A program made the position numbers and the translations under genes. The notes beneath the pieces were generated by a model that was not told the origin of the DNA, ran no database searches, and worked only from the letters and a program-made list of their open reading frames with translations. Below are positions 1-11,458 of a stretch of DNA of 64,000 bases, piece after piece; the first letter of the stretch is position 1; each line of letters starts with the position of its first letter. Source of the stretch: Micromonospora zingiberis (lineage in GTDB: Bacteria; Actinomycetota; Actinomycetes; Mycobacteriales; Micromonosporaceae); the NCBI RefSeq assembly GCF_004331455.1, contig NZ_SJJR01000006.1:62001-126000 (forward strand), in the 5' to 3' direction.

Positions 1-1
1 C

Positions 2-346
2 CGGCCCGCTGGCGAGAGCTCCCCGAACTGGTCAGCGGCGGACGCGGCGGGCGGCCCGGCGATGGTGCCGGTGCAGCGCGGCGAGGACCCGGCCGAGCCG
101 GACGCCGGGACCGAGTCGACCGCCCCGCCGCCCCGCGCCGACCGGTCCACGGTCGGGCTCACCGAACGGGAGTTGCAGGTGCTGCTCGGCATGGCCGAGG
201 GCAAGAGCAACGCCGAGATCGGCCGTGAGCTGTTCGTCTCCGAAGACACGGTGAAGACCCACGCCCGCCGGCTGTTCCGCAAGCTCGGGGCCCGGGACCG
301 GGCGCACGCGGTGGCCGCCGGCTTCCGCGCCGGCCTGGTCGCCTGA
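2..346 (+). CDS. bldM: BldM-like LuxR/FixJ response regulator, C-terminal part (cut by window start)
   Basis: The visible 114 codons are open from base 2, so the gene begins upstream and the ATG at 62 is internal. The C-terminal part is a LuxR-type helix-turn-helix: TERELQVL, then SNAEIGRELFVSEDTVKT for the recognition region, then a KLGARDRAHAVA tail. I recall this tail as very close to Streptomyces BldM, an atypical response regulator of sporulation genes. The preceding linker is Pro/Ala-rich. The receiver domain lies outside the window, so its phosphorylation residues cannot be judged. The position upstream of guaB also agrees with Streptomyces gene order as I remember it. The HTH call is firm; the BldM orthology is inference. 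Confidence 0.72.
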   Translation, partial: RPAGESSPNWSAADAAGGPAMVPVQRGEDPAEPDAGTESTAPPPRADRSTVGLTERELQVLLGMAEGKSNAEIGRELFVSEDTVKTHARRLFRKLGARDRAHAVAAGFRAGLVA

Positions 347-410
347 GCGTCGGGCGCGGTGGCCGCGAGTCGCGGGCCGCTGCCGGGTGGGTCGGGGCCA
401 GGTGGGCGGG

Positions 411-806
411 TCAGTCCCGAGAGGTGGCCTCGTCCTCGGTGCCCTCGCTGAGGGTGTCGTGCACGCCGTCGGCATAGCCGCGCGCGTAGTCCCAGGTGAC
501 GTAGTGGTCCGGGTCGGGGTCGTAGGCCGGCTCGTGCACCCGGGGCCGCCCGGAGCTGAGCAGGTGACGCAGGTTTCCGCGGAGCAGGTCCCAGTCGAAG
601 TAGTGCGGCTCCCGGCAGTCCTCGCACTCGATGACGAGCCCGCGTACCCCGATCGGCGCGAGTAGCGCCTGGTAGATCTCCAGGTCGGCGAGATCCTCCA
701 GCACGTCCTGGCGTTCGACGTCGGTCAGCGGGTCGAGCGGCGCGTCGTGGTCGGGATCGTCCAGGCCGGCTGCCGGATCGGCCGGGTCGCCGGTGAACGG
801 GTCCAT
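411..806 (-). CDS. DUF5319 family conserved hypothetical protein
   Basis: Acidic protein of 131 residues with no signal peptide or membrane segment. A central CEDCREPHYFDWDLLRGNL block contains a Cys-x2-Cys pair and is typical of the DUF5319 family, which sits next to guaB in many actinobacteria. The start is placed at the ATG at 806, giving the family-like beginning MDPFTGDP. A GTG at 821 would add five residues, and the frame stays open to 923. The gene converges on the bldM-like gene and diverges from guaB. Function is unknown; the Cys pair might bind a metal, but one pair alone is weak evidence. Confidence 0.8.
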   Translation of the reverse strand: MDPFTGDPADPAAGLDDPDHDAPLDPLTDVERQDVLEDLADLEIYQALLAPIGVRGLVIECEDCREPHYFDWDLLRGNLRHLLSSGRPRVHEPAYDPDPDHYVTWDYARGYADGVHDTLSEGTEDEATSRD

Positions 807-936
807 GGGCTCGTCTTGCACCCCCTCACCGTAGACCCAAGCACCCGCCGATGCCCGTCCCCCGTCGGGTAAGCCGGGCTCCGGGCCGCCGTCGCCGCGC
901 GGGCCGACGCACGCGGGCGCCACCGGAGCGACTAGG

Positions 937-942
937 TACGAT
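937..942 (+). promoter_or_regulatory. Candidate -10 element of guaB
   Basis: TACGAT matches the actinobacterial TAnnnT -10 pattern and would give a leader of about 80 nt before guaB. I see no convincing -35, so this is tentative. Confidence 0.3.
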
Positions 943-1000
943 GGGGCTGACGCATCTTCGCCCGGCGTTCGCCGGTGCCCCCCGACACCACCCTCACTGA

Positions 1001-2593
<1,593 letters not shown>

Positions 2594-2632
2594 CCTCTCC
2601 CACCACCCCCGAACACACCTGGAGTGCCCCAC

Positions 2633-3751
2633 ATGCGTGACGTGGTCGAAATCGGGCTGGGCAAGACCGCGCAGCGCGGCTACCACCTGGACGACATCGC
2701 CATCGTGCCGAGCCGCCGTACCCGGGACGTGGACGACGTCTCCACCGGCTGGCAGTTGGACGCGTACCAGTTCGGCATCCCCTGCGTGGGGCACCCCTCC
2801 GACGCCACGATGAGCCCGGCCTCGGCGGTCCGGCTCGGGCAGCTCGGCGGCCTCGGCGTGCTCAACGTCGAGGGGCTGTGGACCCGCTACGAGAACCCGA
2901 CCAAGGTGCTGGAGGAGCTGGCCGGTCTGGGCGAGGACGCCCGCGCCACCAAGCGGCTCCAGGAGGTCTACACCGAGCCGATCCGGCCGGATCTGATCAC
3001 CGAGCGGGTACGTGAGCTGCGTGAGGGCGGCGGCACGGTGGCCGTACGGGTCTCCCCGCAGCACACCCTGGCGCTGGCCCCGGTCATCCTCGACGCGGGC
3101 GTCGACATCCTGGTCATCCAGGGCACCATCGTCTCGGCCGAGCACGTCTCGACCACCGACGAACCGCTCAACCTCAAGGAGTTCATCGCCGACCTCGACC
3201 TGCCGGTCATCGTCGGCGGCTGCACCGACTACAAGACGGCGCTGCACCTGATGCGGACCGGCGCGGCCGGCGTGATCATCGGCATCGGCGGCGACGAGTG
3301 GTCCACCACCGAGTCGGTACTCGGCATCCGGGTGCCGATGGCCACCGCGATCGCCGACGCCGCCGCGGCCCGCCGGGACTACCTGGACGAGACCGGCGGC
3401 CGGTACGTGCACCTGATCGCTGACGGTGACATCCGTACCTCCGGCGACATCGCCAAGGCGCTCGGCTGCGGGGCGGACGCGGTGATGCTCGGCGAGCCGC
3501 TGTCGCTCTGCGAGGAGGCACCGGCCGGTGGCGCGTGGTGGCACTCGGCCGCCAGCCACCCGTCGCTGCCCCGGGGTGCCTTCGAGGCCGCCGGTGACTC
3601 CATCGGCTCGATGGAACGTCTCCTCTTCGGCCCCGCCGACGAGCCGGACGGCCAGCTCAACCTCTTCGGCGGTCTCCGCCGCGCCATGGCCAAGTGCGGC
3701 TACCGCGACCTCAAGGAGTTCCAAAAGGTCGGCCTGGTCCTGGACCGCTGA
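2633..3751 (+). CDS. guaB3: GuaB3 family IMP dehydrogenase-like protein
   Basis: 372-residue protein with an IMPDH-type barrel but no CBS domains. It has the N-terminal signature VEIGLGKTAQRGYHLDD and the barrel motifs VIVGGCTDY and [16 protein letters not shown]. The ATG at 2633 is preceded by GGAG at 8 nt spacing; a GTG at 2624 is less likely. The loop where IMPDH carries its catalytic Cys reads GIGGDEWSTTESVLGI and has no Cys. The protein may therefore not be a classical IMPDH, in line with the separate status of GuaB3. It is paired with guaB, a conserved arrangement in actinobacteria. Confidence 0.9.
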   Translation: MRDVVEIGLGKTAQRGYHLDDIAIVPSRRTRDVDDVSTGWQLDAYQFGIPCVGHPSDATMSPASAVRLGQLGGLGVLNVEGLWTRYENPTKVLEELAGLGEDARATKRLQEVYTEPIRPDLITERVRELREGGGTVAVRVSPQHTLALAPVILDAGVDILVIQGTIVSAEHVSTTDEPLNLKEFIADLDLPVIVGGCTDYKTALHLMRTGAAGVIIGIGGDEWSTTESVLGIRVPMATAIADAAAARRDYLDETGGRYVHLIADGDIRTSGDIAKALGCGADAVMLGEPLSLCEEAPAGGAWWHSAASHPSLPRGAFEAAGDSIGSMERLLFGPADEPDGQLNLFGGLRRAMAKCGYRDLKEFQKVGLVLDR

Positions 3752-3779
3752 CCCCCCACGCCCCTGCCCTGACTTGCGT

Positions 3780-3851
3780 CGATCATGGAGTTGTGGTCGC
3801 CGGTTCGTCCCGGTTCCCGGGTCTATCGCCACGACCACAACTCCATGATCG
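3780..3851. repeat. Intergenic inverted repeat, GATC-ended family, copy 1
   Basis: Two perfect 20-bp arms (3780-3799 and 3832-3851) enclose a 32-nt spacer between guaB3 and the M1 peptidase gene. The arm begins CGATCATGGAGTTGTGG. It shares the GATC-W-W-G start and a GTTG core with copies at 9738, 13122 and 53963, and the GATC end with 43228. It could fold as a terminator-like hairpin for guaB3, but there is no T-tract. Confidence 0.85.
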
Positions 3852-3868
3852 GCACGGCGGCCGGGCGG

Positions 3869-3874
3869 TAGGCT
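3869..3874 (+). promoter_or_regulatory. -10 element suggesting a leaderless transcript
   Basis: TAGGCT ends six bases before the GTG at 3881. This spacing places transcription initiation at the start codon itself, so the mRNA is probably leaderless. Confidence 0.45.
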
Positions 3875-3880
3875 CGGCGG

Positions 3881-5293
3881 GTGAACAGGGTGGTAGGGCG
3901 GCAGGTGCGGGCGGTGGCGGTCGCGGTGGTGGCTGCGGTCGCCCTGGTCAGTTGCACCGGGATCGGGCGAGACGACGACGGGTTCCGGCCGGGCAGTGTG
4001 GACCTCGCCGACTCGTACGTGCCGGGCAGCGGTAACGGCGGGTACGACGTCGACCACTACCGGCTGGCGGTGCGGTACGACCCGGCGGACGACCAGCTCA
4101 CCGGTCGGGCCGAGGTCACGGCGACCGCCACCCAGAAACTGTCCCGGTTCAACCTGGACCTGGCCGGCCTGGAGGTCAGTTCGGTCACCGTGGACGGTGC
4201 TCCGGCCCGGCACCGGCACGCCGACGGCGAACTGGTCGTCACGCCGGGTCAGGGGCTCGGGACCGGCAGCCGGTTCACCGTCGAGGTGACGTACGCGGGC
4301 GTACCGGAGGCGGTCACCGACGGCGTGCTCGGCGGCGGCGGGTTCCAGCACACCGACGACGGCGCGATCGCGCTCGGTCAGCCCCACTCGGCGGCGACCT
4401 GGTTCCCGGTCAACGACCACCCCTCCGACAAGGCCACCTACGACATCGAGGTGACGGTCCCCGACGGGCTCGCCGCGCTGAGCAACGGGGTGCCGGGGGA
4501 GCGGACCACGGCCGCCGGCTGGACGACCTGGCGCTGGGCCGAGCGTTCGCCGATGGCGAGCTACCTGACCACCCTGGTGATCGGCGACTACCGGGTGGAT
4601 TCCACCACCCACGACGGCAAGCCGCTGGTCACCGCCGTGCCGACCGGCATGCCGGCGACCGGGCCGCAGGCCCGGTCGCTGTCGCGTACCGGCGAGATTG
4701 CCGACTACCTGGCCACCCTCTTCGGGCCGTACCCGTTCGAGGCGTACGGCGGGGTGGTGGTCGCCGACGAGCGGATCGGGTACGCGCTGGAGACCCAGTC
4801 CCGGCCGGTCTACGGGCCGGGTTTCTTCCGCAGCGGTCAGCCGAACTACGGCGTGGTCGTCCACGAACTCGCCCATCAGTGGTTCGGCAACAGCGTGGCG
4901 TTGGCCCGGTGGAGCGACATCTGGCTCAACGAGGGGTTCGCCAGCTACGCCGAGTGGCTCTGGGAGGAGCACGACGGCGGGCGGAGCGCTCAGCGCAACT
5001 TCGAGCTCCAGTACGCCGGGACGGACTGGACCCGGCGCACCCTCGACCCGGGTCCCGGGCAGATGTTCAGCTCCGCCGTCTACAAGCGCGGTGCGCTGGC
5101 CGTACACGCACTGCGGCGGACCGTCGGCGACGACGCCTTCTTCGAGATGCTGCGGGCCTGGACCACCGAGCGACGCGACGGCACCGCGACCACCGAGGAC
5201 TTCGTCGCCCTGGCCGAGCGGATCTCCGGACGCTCGCTGGGCCCGTTCTTCGACACCTGGCTGACCGGCACCACCCCGCCCGCCCTGCCCTGA
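3881..5293 (+). CDS. M1 family metallopeptidase lipoprotein (aminopeptidase N-like)
   Basis: 470-residue zinc peptidase. The N-terminus is a lipoprotein signal with lipobox LVSC (Cys25), so it is probably exported and anchored to the membrane. The zinc-binding HELAH motif is at residues 328-332, with the third ligand Glu351 in NEGFAS. The exopeptidase GAMEN-type element is replaced by GYALETQSRP near residue 300. The length fits the short bacterial M1 proteins that lack the large C-terminal helical domain. The likely role is degradation of extracellular peptides. It follows a hairpin and has its own leaderless-type promoter. Confidence 0.92.
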   Translation: MNRVVGRQVRAVAVAVVAAVALVSCTGIGRDDDGFRPGSVDLADSYVPGSGNGGYDVDHYRLAVRYDPADDQLTGRAEVTATATQKLSRFNLDLAGLEVSSVTVDGAPARHRHADGELVVTPGQGLGTGSRFTVEVTYAGVPEAVTDGVLGGGGFQHTDDGAIALGQPHSAATWFPVNDHPSDKATYDIEVTVPDGLAALSNGVPGERTTAAGWTTWRWAERSPMASYLTTLVIGDYRVDSTTHDGKPLVTAVPTGMPATGPQARSLSRTGEIADYLATLFGPYPFEAYGGVVVADERIGYALETQSRPVYGPGFFRSGQPNYGVVVHELAHQWFGNSVALARWSDIWLNEGFASYAEWLWEEHDGGRSAQRNFELQYAGTDWTRRTLDPGPGQMFSSAVYKRGALAVHALRRTVGDDAFFEMLRAWTTERRDGTATTEDFVALAERISGRSLGPFFDTWLTGTTPPALP

Positions 5294-5306
5294 CCCCGAC
5301 CGCCGG

Positions 5307-6455
5307 TCAGGGCACCTTGAGCTTCGGGTTGTCGGCGAGGAAGGCGTCGACCCGGCCGGCCCGCAGTTCGGTGAGGAATCGGCGGCCGACCTGGGTCAGT
5401 TCCTCACCCCGGTAGGAGCCGCCCCGGCCGACGGCCGCGCCGGGCAGGCCGACCAGGGTGATCGCCTCCGGCGACAACCCACCGAGGGCGTACGCGAAGT
5501 CCACGATCCGCCGCCCGCCGACGTAGACCAGCATGTCGCCGAGCGCCGCCACCACCTGCTCGACCCGCTCCGGTTGCCGGGCCAGGTCCGCGTCGAGGAT
5601 CTTGCCGACCAGTGCCCGGATCAGCTGCTGCTGGTGGCGCTGCCGGGTGTAGTCGCCGCCGGGCAGGTAGCGCTGCCGGGCGTAGTCCAGCGCCTGCCAG
5701 CCGTTGAGGTGCCGGTCACCGGGTTCGTAGACCATCTGCGGCCCGGTGTAACCACCCACGCCCGGCCCGGGGGAGCGATGCTTGCCGTCCGGTTGGCGGT
5801 GTCGTGAGACGACCCGCTGGTCGACCTCGATGTCGACGCCGCCGAGGCTGTCCACCAGCTTGTCGAAGCCGCCGAAGGTGAGCACCGCGCCGGCGTCGAT
5901 GCGCAGCCCGGTGTAGTCGCTGACCACCTGGCTCAGCAGGTCGTACCCCTGGGCCGGGTCCGGTCGCTTGGGCCGGTCCGGCACCCGGCTGCCGTAGCTC
6001 ATCGCGTTGGTGAGCTTGGTCCGCCCACCCCGGTAGCCGGCCGGCTCGAACGCCGGGATGTCCACCACCAGGTCGCGGGGGAGCGAGAAGAGGTACGCCT
6101 CGGACAGACCGGCTGGTACGTGCAGGATGAGCACGGCGTCGGCGTGCGGCTCCCAACCCGGCACGCTGACCCGGGTGTCGATGCCGACCAGCAGCAGGTT
6201 GAGCGGGCCGGTGATGTCGGCCCCCGGCGGCGGGCTCGGGCTGGGGCTGGGGCTGGGTGACGTGCTCGGGCTGCCGGTGGTGGCGGCCGGTGTCGTCTGC
6301 TCGTCGTCGGGGCCCCGCGTCGTCACCGCCCCGATCACCGTGATCACCACGATGGTGACCAGACCGGCCAGCACCAGCGTCAACCACCTCCGGTTCCCTC
6401 CCCACAACGTCCACGAGTGCGTTGAGCCGCCGAAAGGCCCACTGCGCTGATCCAC
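5307..6455 (-). CDS. LytR-CpsA-Psr (LCP) family cell-wall polymer transferase
   Basis: 382-residue membrane-anchored extracellular enzyme. It has a short cytosolic N-terminus, one membrane segment (about residues 24-46), a Ser/Pro-rich linker, and then the LCP domain. Motifs include LLLVGIDTR, SLPRDLVVDIP, FDKLVDSLGGVDIEV and the Arg-rich DYARQRYLPGGDYTRQRHQQ. LCP enzymes transfer lipid-linked glycopolymers to peptidoglycan. The start is the GTG at 6455, with GAAAGG about 10 nt upstream. The gene is convergent with the M1 peptidase, 13 bases apart. Confidence 0.93.
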   Translation of the reverse strand: MDQRSGPFGGSTHSWTLWGGNRRWLTLVLAGLVTIVVITVIGAVTTRGPDDEQTTPAATTGSPSTSPSPSPSPSPPPGADITGPLNLLLVGIDTRVSVPGWEPHADAVLILHVPAGLSEAYLFSLPRDLVVDIPAFEPAGYRGGRTKLTNAMSYGSRVPDRPKRPDPAQGYDLLSQVVSDYTGLRIDAGAVLTFGGFDKLVDSLGGVDIEVDQRVVSRHRQPDGKHRSPGPGVGGYTGPQMVYEPGDRHLNGWQALDYARQRYLPGGDYTRQRHQQQLIRALVGKILDADLARQPERVEQVVAALGDMLVYVGGRRIVDFAYALGGLSPEAITLVGLPGAAVGRGGSYRGEELTQVGRRFLTELRAGRVDAFLADNPKLKVP

Positions 6456-6509
6456 GGTCGGGAACCTTTCGTCAGGGGTTGGAGTAGATCGTGGTGATCC
6501 GGAGAGGGC

Positions 6510-6534
6510 GGGCCCCCGGTCATCCCGGGGGCCC
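6510..6534 (-). terminator. Hairpin terminator of the secreted protein gene
   Basis: Perfect 10-bp stem GGGCCCCCGG/CCGGGGGCCC with a 5-nt loop, just past the stop at 6540. There is no T-tract, which is usual in high-GC actinobacteria. Confidence 0.6.
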
Positions 6535-6539
6535 GACGG

Positions 6540-7871
6540 TCACTGCACGAAGATCTTCTTACTGGTCGCGGCCTGGAAGTTGGCCGGGTTACCCGGGTAC
6601 CGCGCTCGCCACCAGCCGGAACGGTTCTCGGTCAGCCAGCCCTCGAACTCGTAGCCCGTGCCGTCCCAGTACGACTGGTCGTCGTCGCCAACGGTGACCC
6701 AATCACCGCTGCCGGTCTCGGAGAATTGAAACTCGACCGGAATGGTCCCCGGCGTCATGTGCCCCGGGAACTGGACGTGCCCGTACAGGTGCACCCTGCC
6801 GTCCGCCTCGCGTGAGGCGGTGAAGTCCGAGATCGACGACGGCTGGAGCACGGCGATCGCCACGTCCCGCTGGCTGCGAGCCACGTACGGGTCCCGGTAA
6901 CCGTCCGGCCGGTCCGGCGCGGAGTAGGCGGCGCGTAGGGTCGTGCTCGCGTACGGCGTCACGGTCAGCGTGTAGGTGCCGTCGGCGGCGACCGGCTGGC
7001 CGTCGAGGTAATCGCAGATGTCCTGAGCGTTGCAGGAGAGCAGGTTGACCCGACCGGTGGAGACCGGCGTCCAGCCGTCCGGGGTCTTCCACGTGGCCGC
7101 CCCGGAGACGGTGACCGACTCGCCGGCCTTCACCCTCTTGGCCGAGACCGTCGCGGTCACGTTGGTCGCGCGCGGCTTGATCGCGACAACCGGTGTGTCA
7201 TAGGACGACGACAGGTGATGCGGCCGGGCCGGGTCGTACGGGTAGTTGACGAAGATCGTGCGGTCGCCGTCGACGATCGGCACCGCCGCGGTGAACTTGC
7301 CGTCCGCGCCGGTGGTCGTCTCGTGCCAGTCGTTGTTCAGCAGGGAGATGGGGGCGCCGGCCACCCGCCGGATTTCCATCGAGCCGGGCTGGCGGCCTTT
7401 GAGTACGCCGGTCACGGTGACCGACCGCCTCTCGTAGGTCGCCGTGGCCGGTTTGACCGTGACCGAGTCGATGTACGTCACGACCACGTACGCCAAGCTC
7501 CCGGCATTCGTCACGCGGGTGGTGACGCCGTTGGTGTCGGTCACCTCGACGTCCACCGGGTAGTAGCCCAACTGGGGCAGGATGAACGGCTCCTGCGTGG
7601 CCCACACCTGGGTCTCGTCCTCGGGCTCGCCACGGTAGCGCCAGAACGAGTCGGTGGAGGCGATGACCTCGCCGGTGTTGCTCTTGACGTCGGCGTGCAC
7701 CTTGGACACTCCGTCGGCTGACCGGATGCCGACGAGCAGGACGCCGGTGTTTCCCTCGAATTCGCTGATCGCGTACTGGATCTGCGGGCCGGACGCGGCC
7801 TGCGCCGCCGCCGGGACCGCGAAGACCGTAAGCGCCACCAGCGCGGCCATGACGAGCCGAGCCGTTCTCAT
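6540..7871 (-). CDS. Secreted protein of unknown function with Ig-like beta domains
   Basis: 443 residues. A clear Sec signal peptide (MRTARLVMAALVALTVFAVP, then cleavage near AQA) precedes repeated beta-rich segments such as VTVTGVLKGRQPG and VKAGESVTVSGAATW, which look like Ig-like or adhesin modules. The only mature-chain Cys pair I see is CNAQDIC. The start is the ATG at 7871, with GGGAGG six bases upstream; the longer open frame to 7937 is not needed. No catalytic motif is recognised. It is probably a surface or extracellular protein; the function is not assigned. Confidence 0.8.
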   Translation of the reverse strand: MRTARLVMAALVALTVFAVPAAAQAASGPQIQYAISEFEGNTGVLLVGIRSADGVSKVHADVKSNTGEVIASTDSFWRYRGEPEDETQVWATQEPFILPQLGYYPVDVEVTDTNGVTTRVTNAGSLAYVVVTYIDSVTVKPATATYERRSVTVTGVLKGRQPGSMEIRRVAGAPISLLNNDWHETTTGADGKFTAAVPIVDGDRTIFVNYPYDPARPHHLSSSYDTPVVAIKPRATNVTATVSAKRVKAGESVTVSGAATWKTPDGWTPVSTGRVNLLSCNAQDICDYLDGQPVAADGTYTLTVTPYASTTLRAAYSAPDRPDGYRDPYVARSQRDVAIAVLQPSSISDFTASREADGRVHLYGHVQFPGHMTPGTIPVEFQFSETGSGDWVTVGDDDQSYWDGTGYEFEGWLTENRSGWWRARYPGNPANFQAATSKKIFVQ

Positions 7872-7914
7872 GTTGAGCCTCCCCGTTTGAATGTCGCTCA
7901 CATCGAACGGTCGC

Positions 7915-7920
7915 ATTGTA
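7915..7920 (-). promoter_or_regulatory. Candidate -10 of the secreted protein gene
   Basis: On the minus strand this reads TACAAT, a near-ideal -10, giving a leader of about 35 nt with a strong ribosome-binding site. No clear -35 is visible. Confidence 0.4.
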
Positions 7921-8062
7921 TGGACCGGTTGCGACAACTGGTCGAACGCCGTGGTGCGGCTCCGGGGTTGTCTCCCGGCCCGACGAAGTCGGCGCGTTCG
8001 CGCTGCAAGATCGCCTGGAATTCGTCCTGGTGCGGGGGCTACTCGCGAGTAATGATGCCTGC

Positions 8063-9730
8063 ATGCGGTACGACGTGGTGGTCATCGGGTCGGGCTTCGG
8101 CGGTAGCGTGGCCGCGCTGCGGCTGGCCGAGAAGGGCTACTCGGTCGGCGTGCTGGAGGCGGGCCGTCGGTTCGCCGACGACGAGTTCCCGGAGACCTCG
8201 TGGCGGCTGCGGCGGTTCCTCTGGGCCCCGAAGCTGGGCTGCTTCGGGCTGCAACGGCTCACCCTGCTGCGGGCGGCTGACCGGCGGGCCGGCGGCGGGG
8301 TGCTGGTGCTGTCCGGGTCGGGGGTCGGCGGCGGTTCCCTGGTGTACGCCAACACGCTGTACGAACCGCTGGACGCCTGCTACGCCGACCCGCAGTGGGG
8401 CGACATCACCGACTGGCGGGCCGAACTCGCCCCGCACTTCGCCCAGGCGAAGCGGATGCTCGGGGTTACCACGTACCCGATCGTGACGGCCGCCGACCGG
8501 GCGATGCGGCGGGTGGCCGACCGGATGGGGGTGGGGGACACCTTCCATCCCACTCCGGTCGGCGTGCACCTCGGACGGCCGGGGGAGCGGGTGGCGGACC
8601 CGTACTTCGGCGGTGCCGGCCCCGAGCGCACCGGCTGCACGCACTGTGGCGCCTGCATGACCGGTTGCCGGGTCGGCGCGAAGAACACCCTGGTCAAGAA
8701 CTACCTGTGGCTGGCCGAACGGCTCGGCGCCCAGGTGCACCCGTTGACCACGGTGACCGCCGTACAGCCGTCCGGCGACGGGTACGCGGTGCACACCGAA
8801 CGCACCGGCGCCTGGCTGCGCAAACGCCGCCAGGTGAGCTACGCCGACCAGGTGGTCTTCGCCGCCGGTGCGCTCGGCACCCAGCGGCTGCTGCACGAGA
8901 TGCGGGAGCGCGGTGCGCTGCCCAAGCTCTCGCCGAAACTGGGTGAGCTGACCCGGACGAACTCGGAGGCGATCCTCGGCGCCTCGGTGCCGCGTCGGCG
9001 GGCCCGGGCCGGGGGAGTGGACTTCACCGAGGGGGTGGCGATCACCAGTTCGTTCCATCCCGATCCGCAGACCCACATCGAGCCGGTCCGCTACGGACGG
9101 GGCGCGAACCTGATGGGGCTGCTCCAGACCCTGCTGGTCGACGGCGGGCCACACCGGGTACGCCGCTGGCTCGGCCAGCTCGTCCGGCACCCCTGGCAGG
9201 CCGTTCGGATGCTGTCGGTGCGCAACTGGTCGGAGCGTACGGTGATCGCCCTGGTGATGCAGTCGGCGGACAACTCGCTGACCACCCGGCTGTGGCGCGG
9301 GCCGCTGGGCCCTCGACTGGTCGCCGCGCCCGGCCACGGCACCCCCAACCCGACCTGGATCCCCGCTGGCAACCGGGCGGCCCGGCTGCTCGCCGAGGAG
9401 ATCGGCGGTACGCCGGGCGGCGCGCTGACCGAGCCGTTCGACATCCCGATGACCGCGCACATCCTCGGCGGCGCGGTGATCGGGGCCACCCCGGACGACG
9501 GAGTGATCGACCCGTACCACCGCGTCTACGGCCACCCCGGCCTGCACGTCGTCGACGGCGCCGCCGTCTCGGCCAACCTCGGCGTCAACCCCTCCCTCAC
9601 CATCACCGCCCAAGCCGAACGCGCCATGTCCCGCTGGCCCAACAAGAACGACCCCGACCTCCGCCCCCCACTGGGCTCCCCCTACCACCCCCTCCCACCC
9701 ATCCCCCCACACCACCCCGCCCTCCCCTGA
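8063..9730 (+). CDS. GMC-type FAD oxidoreductase, cholesterol oxidase (ChoD)-like
   Basis: 555-residue flavoprotein. The N-terminal dinucleotide fold is DVVVIGSGFGGSVAALR with LEAG at residues 31-34, and the second FAD motif GSGVGGGSLVYANTLY spans residues 85-100. The C-terminal GMC block is GLHVVDGAAVSANLGVNPS. A Cys cluster CTHCGACMTGC (192, 195, 198, 202) resembles a 4Fe-4S site and is shared with ChoD-like dehydrogenases as I recall. The start is the ATG at 8063, chosen because it directly precedes the FAD fold. The likely role is oxidation of a sterol or other alcohol. A choD-like gene near guaB3 is also known in mycobacteria. Confidence 0.85.
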   Translation: MRYDVVVIGSGFGGSVAALRLAEKGYSVGVLEAGRRFADDEFPETSWRLRRFLWAPKLGCFGLQRLTLLRAADRRAGGGVLVLSGSGVGGGSLVYANTLYEPLDACYADPQWGDITDWRAELAPHFAQAKRMLGVTTYPIVTAADRAMRRVADRMGVGDTFHPTPVGVHLGRPGERVADPYFGGAGPERTGCTHCGACMTGCRVGAKNTLVKNYLWLAERLGAQVHPLTTVTAVQPSGDGYAVHTERTGAWLRKRRQVSYADQVVFAAGALGTQRLLHEMRERGALPKLSPKLGELTRTNSEAILGASVPRRRARAGGVDFTEGVAITSSFHPDPQTHIEPVRYGRGANLMGLLQTLLVDGGPHRVRRWLGQLVRHPWQAVRMLSVRNWSERTVIALVMQSADNSLTTRLWRGPLGPRLVAAPGHGTPNPTWIPAGNRAARLLAEEIGGTPGGALTEPFDIPMTAHILGGAVIGATPDDGVIDPYHRVYGHPGLHVVDGAAVSANLGVNPSLTITAQAERAMSRWPNKNDPDLRPPLGSPYHPLPPIPPHHPALP

Positions 9731-9737
9731 CCCCCGC

Positions 9738-9805
9738 GATCTTGCAGTTGCTGTCGGGGTAAAAGGGTGCATAAGCCGCGCATGTGCGACCAGAAGTGCA
9801 AGATC
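9738..9805. repeat. Intergenic inverted repeat, GATC-ended family, copy 2
   Basis: Outer arms GATCTTGCA (9738-9746) and TGCAAGATC (9797-9805) are perfect. The inner part GTTGCTGTCG pairs only partly with CGACCAGAAG. It lies between the GMC gene and guaA and shares the GATC-W-W-G start and GTTG core with copies 1, 3 and 5. Confidence 0.7.
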
Positions 9806-9869
9806 GGCGGGGCGACGGCGGGGCGAAGGGTGGGGGTGGGGTGGGGGAGGGGAGGGGGGTGACTGTGGG

Positions 9870-9875
9870 TAGGCT
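9870..9875 (+). promoter_or_regulatory. -10 element of guaA
   Basis: TAGGCT ends eight bases before the guaA ATG, so the transcript is probably leaderless or nearly so. No Shine-Dalgarno sequence is visible. Confidence 0.45.
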
Positions 9876-9883
9876 TGCTGCAC

Positions 9884-11440
<1,557 letters not shown>

Positions 11441-11458
11441 CGCCGGCTCAGGCCGGCG
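11441..11458. terminator. Short hairpin between convergent guaA and the PspC gene
   Basis: CGCCGGC/GCCGGCG 7-bp stem with a TCAG loop. It overlaps the stop codon of the minus-strand gene and may terminate both genes. Confidence 0.4.
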
